A stretch of 62,756 nt of DNA. Origin: Paludibacteraceae bacterium (lineage in GTDB: Bacteria > Bacteroidota > Bacteroidia > Bacteroidales > Paludibacteraceae). Below, in pieces: positions 60,532-62,756 of the stretch. The position numbers and the translations under genes were made by a program. Within the stretch, counting starts at the first letter, position 1. Each line of letters opens with the position of its first letter. Location: NCBI GenBank assembly GCA_017444065.1, contig JAFSXJ010000038.1:1-62756 (forward strand), read 5' to 3'. The notes below the pieces were generated by a model. That model saw nothing but the letters and a program-made list of their open reading frames with translations, ran no database searches and was not told where the DNA came from.

Positions 60532-60888
60532 TTACGCAACCCATAAGAGGTCATTCCATCTAAAAGATTTCCATTTCATACCATCCTCTAAATCCATCCA
60601 TGCGCAAGTGGCATAACACTCACGGCTTACACCACGTCCGTTTACCATAGAGCCAGCGAACTTAATAGTTCCGCGCGCAATCCTTGTAGAACCGTCACGC
60701 TTAGTAAAGGCGAATAATACCTCTCCGTTTTTTGCCTTTTCCTTCCATAACTCAATCATCATTGCCTTTGCTACAGCCATTACTGCATCGCCTGTACGAT
60801 GTGCAATTACTTTCATGCGTGCTGCGGCTGCGTTGTTAATGACCATTGTGTTAATTCCAATGTTGTTGATAGTAGCGATTGTTGTCAT
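60532..60888 (-). CDS. DUF2693-like SH3-barrel protein
   Basis: 118 aa from ATG 60888 (a longer frame begins at 60933 but crosses the ribosome-binding site). The C-terminal part (GEVLFAFTKRDGSTRIARGTIKF...WRSFRW-like end KWKSFRWNDLLW) follows DUF2693, a family of small SH3-like barrel proteins common on Bacteroidales mobile DNA. The N-terminal part is Ala/Met-rich. A perfect AAAGGAGG lies 7 nt upstream of the ATG, unusual for this phylum. Function unknown. Confidence 0.65.
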   Translation of the reverse strand: MTTIATINNIGINTMVINNAAAARMKVIAHRTGDAVMAVAKAMMIELWKEKAKNGEVLFAFTKRDGSTRIARGTIKFAGSMVNGRGVSRECYATCAWMDLEDGMKWKSFRWNDLLWVA

Positions 60889-60935
60889 AATGTAACCTCC
60901 TTTAGATGAGTTGATTATGTTTTTGAATTTCACTG

Positions 60936-60967
60936 CAAAGATACAAAAAAAATTTCATATATGCAAA
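60936..60967 (-). promoter_or_regulatory. Promoter for the DUF2693-like gene
   Basis: Minus strand TTTG (60964-60967), 20 bp, TATCTTTG (60936-60943), with the extended TTTGCATATATGA form. 48 bp before the ATG. Confidence 0.8.
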
Positions 60968-61014
60968 TTTTATTGTAATTATTTTGAAAAAATGCTTACA
61001 TTTTTACATTTTTC

Positions 61015-61045
61015 TTGCAAATATGAGTTTTTTTTTGTACTTTTG
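61015..61045 (+). promoter_or_regulatory. Promoter for the 61065 gene
   Basis: TTG (61015-61017), 20 bp, TACTTTTG (61038-61045), 20 bp before the ATG. Confidence 0.8.
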
Positions 61046-61064
61046 CACCCAAAATGAGAATAAT

Positions 61065-61337
61065 ATGGAAAACTACAGAGCAATCATACATCTTGAATGG
61101 AAAGGTGAAAGAGAACAGAAACACGAATACTACGGTTCACCAGCCTCGCTTTATAGGAGGTATTCAGTAACCGAGTTGGGCGTTGGTAATAGCGCACTAA
61201 ACACTCACTTTCACAGAGCATCTAAGAAAGGGATGCCTCAAGTGTATGAAACTGAGACGTGTATCATCCGCAAAGGCGTTTTGGTAAGTTCCAAGCCAGA
61301 AGACAAGGGGAAAAGTCCATCAAAAACGCATGAATAA
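61065..61337 (+). CDS. Small hypothetical mobile-element protein
   Basis: 90 aa from ATG 61065, chosen because the promoter at 61015-61045 excludes the upstream ATGs. The segment YYGSPASLYRRYSVTELGVGNSALNTH resembles small proteins found on Bacteroides plasmids and conjugative elements (pattern YxGSxxxIYxxYTxxxxGI), of unknown function. No signal or membrane segment; basic C-terminus. It is the rightmost sizeable gene of the element. Confidence 0.55.
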   Translation: MENYRAIIHLEWKGEREQKHEYYGSPASLYRRYSVTELGVGNSALNTHFHRASKKGMPQVYETETCIIRKGVLVSSKPEDKGKSPSKTHE

Positions 61338-61358
61338 CGCGATTTTTGCTCCGAAAAC

Positions 61359-61389
61359 TTGCACATGTCAGAAAAAAGTCGTACCTTTG
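61359..61389 (+). promoter_or_regulatory. Outward promoter at the right end of the element
   Basis: TTG (61359-61361), 20 bp, TACCTTTG (61382-61389). It reads rightward through the attachment repeat toward the host tRNA terminator. Confidence 0.75.
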
Positions 61390-61412
61390 CACGCAAATTA
61401 ACAATTAACAAC

Positions 61413-61490
61413 ATGTTTAGTCGGGTCGGGAATGAGAAACCGCAACTCCCACAACACATCCAAGTCATGCAAAAAGGAGTTCGTAAATAG
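61413..61490 (+). CDS. Possible 25-residue peptide ending at attR
   Basis: ATG 24 bp after the outward promoter opens a 25-codon basic ORF (MFSRVGNEKPQLPQ...) whose TAG overlaps the first two bases of the attachment repeat. It could be a leader peptide or chance. Listed because of the promoter and the exact fit to the boundary. Confidence 0.25.
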   Translation: MFSRVGNEKPQLPQHIQVMQKGVRK

Positions 61491-61509
61491 TCCCACTCGC
61501 GGTACTGAG
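61489..61509 (+). other. attR: right attachment repeat
   Basis: 21-nt perfect copy of 53515-53535, containing only the last 16 nt of tRNA-Leu; no second tRNA is present. Confidence 0.85.
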
Positions 61510-61516
61510 AAGCGAA

Positions 61517-61555
61517 AAAAAAGAGCAAGACCAGCAAAGGCTTTGCTCTTTTTTT
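61517..61555 (+). terminator. Original terminator of tRNA-Leu
   Basis: Stem AAAGAGCAA/TTGCTCTTT (61520-61528, 61543-61551) followed by a T run to 61555. It is separated from tRNA-Leu by the inserted element and now follows attR directly. Confidence 0.85.
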
Positions 61556-61660
61556 GATGTATTTTACTTAATTTTCTTCAGTAGTGTCCACTAAAAATAA
61601 ACAAAAACGAACTATATAAAAAAGTAGACAAAAATTGATAGATTTTAATGTTTACCTGCC

Positions 61661-61715
61661 AAGTGTCTCGTCGGGAGTGTTCCGACACTCCCTTGCCGAC
61701 GGCGCTCCCAGCGGG
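61661..61715 (-). ncRNA. Candidate IS110 guide (bridge/seek) RNA region
   Basis: A GC-rich island in AT-rich surroundings, downstream of the transposase gene. It has a perfect 8-bp hairpin with 4-nt loop (61673-61680 with 61685-61692) and competing pairings CGTCGG/CCGACG (61669-61674, 61696-61701). IS110-family elements encode a structured guide RNA in a non-coding end; the IS1111 group places it after the transposase, as here. RNA boundaries and strand are inferred. Confidence 0.35.
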
Positions 61716-61733
61716 AAAACAAATAAAATATAT

Positions 61734-62696
61734 TTATGGTAATGCTGATACATACCCATCAACGTAGGGGCGATTGTTAGTGACGACGGCAAAAGCCTGT
61801 CGGATAAGTTTGTTCGCGACAGCGATGACAGCAACTTTGCCGGTTTTGCCTTTATCCTTCAAACGCTCGAAAGTTTCTTTACAAGCTGCATTGAATTTAA
61901 TTGAGGAAACGGCAGCGATGTATAATTGACTACGTAGATAAGTATCGCCATTGCGATTAATGTGACCTTTGAAATTAACTGACGTACCTGATTGCTGGTA
62001 AGTGGGACAGAGTCCCAGGAATCGCGAGATCTGTTTAGCGTTGCTAAAGTACGTAAAGCCTCCGGTAGCTACTATGAGCGCAGATGCGAGGGTTTTTCCA
62101 ATGCCTCTAATGGAAATGAGAAGATCCATTTGGCGCTTAAACTCCTTACTAGATAGATGAGTTATCTCGTCCTCTAACTTAGAGATTTGCTTGCGTAAGA
62201 ATTTAATGGTTTTCTCTGTGGCAACCTTTGCAGTAGGATCTTGTTTCGGCAGAACAGACAAGGAGTGCTGTAGATTGAGTAACATCGTAAGTTGCTTTTT
62301 AAGTTGCCTTAAGACAGTGCGTTTCTGCTTGAGCAACATAATGCTCTCGGACGGGATTTTGTAGGGGGCAGGCTCCATCTTCTCGCCATACATAGCAATC
62401 AGTTTAGCATCGATATCGTCTGTCTTGGTAGTGGACAGCATTGCACGAGCAAAATGCTTAATCTTCTGTGGATTCTCCATGCTAACAATAATGTTAGCTT
62501 GTTGAAGCAGATAGAGGAGAAGCATGCTGTAGTTGCCGGTTGCCTCCATTACACAATGACATTCAGCCGGAAGCGATTGAATGAACTGGTGCACACCACT
62601 GCTGGTGTTTTTGAATGTCTTAGTGGTGTAACCACTTTTTGCCGGATAAGCTGCTACGAACGAATCCTTGCTTACGTCAATACCAATGTAGGTCAT
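61734..62696 (-). CDS. IS110-family transposase
   Basis: 320 aa DEDD recombinase. The N-terminal RuvC-like domain has candidate acidic residues D7 (GIDVSKDS), E51 (MEATGN), D93/D94 and D96 (KTDDIDA). The C-terminal transposase_20 domain (SIRGIGKTLASALI, FLGLCPTYQQSG) contains the conserved Ser region. The frame appears intact. The sequence between its stop and the tRNA terminator is non-coding and contains the candidate guide RNA. Confidence 0.92.
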   Translation of the reverse strand: MTYIGIDVSKDSFVAAYPAKSGYTTKTFKNTSSGVHQFIQSLPAECHCVMEATGNYSMLLLYLLQQANIIVSMENPQKIKHFARAMLSTTKTDDIDAKLIAMYGEKMEPAPYKIPSESIMLLKQKRTVLRQLKKQLTMLLNLQHSLSVLPKQDPTAKVATEKTIKFLRKQISKLEDEITHLSSKEFKRQMDLLISIRGIGKTLASALIVATGGFTYFSNAKQISRFLGLCPTYQQSGTSVNFKGHINRNGDTYLRSQLYIAAVSSIKFNAACKETFERLKDKGKTGKVAVIAVANKLIRQAFAVVTNNRPYVDGYVSALP

Positions 62697-62756
62697 AATG
62701 TTATTTGATTTATTTGTGCTGGTTTAACATCAATACATCTGAACACTATCGTTGCA

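Larger units (their letters stand above)
53515..61509. mobile_element. Integrated element of about 8 kb in tRNA-Leu
   Basis: Bounded by 21-nt perfect direct repeats at 53515-53535 (in the tRNA 3' end) and 61489-61509. The original tRNA terminator lies at 61517-61555, just outside the right repeat. The interior is AT-richer than its flanks and carries a large serine recombinase, small ORFs, a putative replication initiator, cargo lipoprotein genes, a small serine recombinase and a DUF2693-like gene. No relaxase, conjugation or virion genes are recognised. I infer an integrative plasmid- or satellite-like element; whether it is mobile today is unknown. Confidence 0.85.
61560..62756 (-). mobile_element. 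IS110-family insertion sequence, right part cut by the window edge
   Basis: Contains the transposase at 61734-62696 and non-coding ends. The exact boundaries are not visible: IS110 elements often lack clear terminal inverted repeats, and the transposase-start side runs off the window. An AGTGTCCACT-type inverted repeat near 61583-61592 may be near one end. It is not part of the tRNA-inserted element. Confidence 0.5.

Noticed and set aside
61489..61509. Second tRNA-Leu gene
   Set aside because: Only 16 nt of the tRNA 3' end are present; it is the attachment repeat.

Overview
The window is a piece of a Bacteroidota chromosome, most likely order Bacteroidales. Almost every transcription unit with visible control is preceded by the Bacteroidota promoter pair: TTTG or TTG, about 20 bp, then TAnnTTTG. 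The gene set agrees: a SusC/SusD pair, GldH and GldJ lipoproteins, DUF4827, DUF6150 and SIMPL proteins, a PPi-dependent phosphofructokinase, an EF-G2-type elongation factor and a candidate type IX secretion cargo. I cannot name the genus from sequence alone.

Layout. 0.2-12.3 kb (+) is a tightly packed housekeeping run, often with 4-nt start/stop overlaps: holB, ricT-like PSP1 gene, gldH, trmB, mrp/apbC, a MATE exporter, rfbA, two FKBP-like lipoproteins, glmM, surE, a small membrane protein, lpxB and a DUF6150 repeat protein. 12.3-17.7 kb (-) has a SIMPL protein, an NlpC/P60 peptidase, nadB, gcvH and gldJ. 17.9-25.6 kb (+) has folP, the diadenylate cyclase, metG, obgE, a frameshifted ClC channel gene and murI. 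25.6-32.5 kb (-) has a secreted protein with a T9SS-like tail, a small winged-helix protein, fabF/acpP, mutL and a TPR/OmpA-like lipoprotein. 32.9-42.9 kb holds psd, deoC, an NfnAB-type fusion, panB, a reverse rubrerythrin, ssb and a secreted endonuclease/phosphatase. 43.0-49.1 kb (-) is a susC-susD-lipoprotein-lipoprotein nutrient-uptake operon. 49.4-53.3 kb (-) has EF-G2 and pfp.

Accessory region. A tRNA-Leu(TAA) gene at 53.4 kb is the integration site of an AT-richer element of about 8 kb, bounded by 21-nt perfect direct repeats (53515-53535 and 61489-61509). It carries a large serine recombinase whose reading frame ends inside the tRNA, a small ORF directly upstream of it, a putative rolling-circle-type replication protein, three cargo genes (two of them lipoproteins, one BspA-like), a second small serine recombinase, a DUF2693-like protein and short ORFs with canonical promoters. 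The original tRNA terminator lies just beyond the right repeat. An IS110-family insertion sequence with a structured GC-rich non-coding stretch closes the window and runs off its right edge.

Points that stand out: the recombinase tail would be swapped on excision; the element supplies a replacement terminator for the host tRNA; there is a candidate replication module; the EF-G paralog lacks the catalytic histidine; ssb and its neighbour have interlocked promoters; and degenerate short tandem repeats, often with an 11-bp period, sit between (and once inside) genes.
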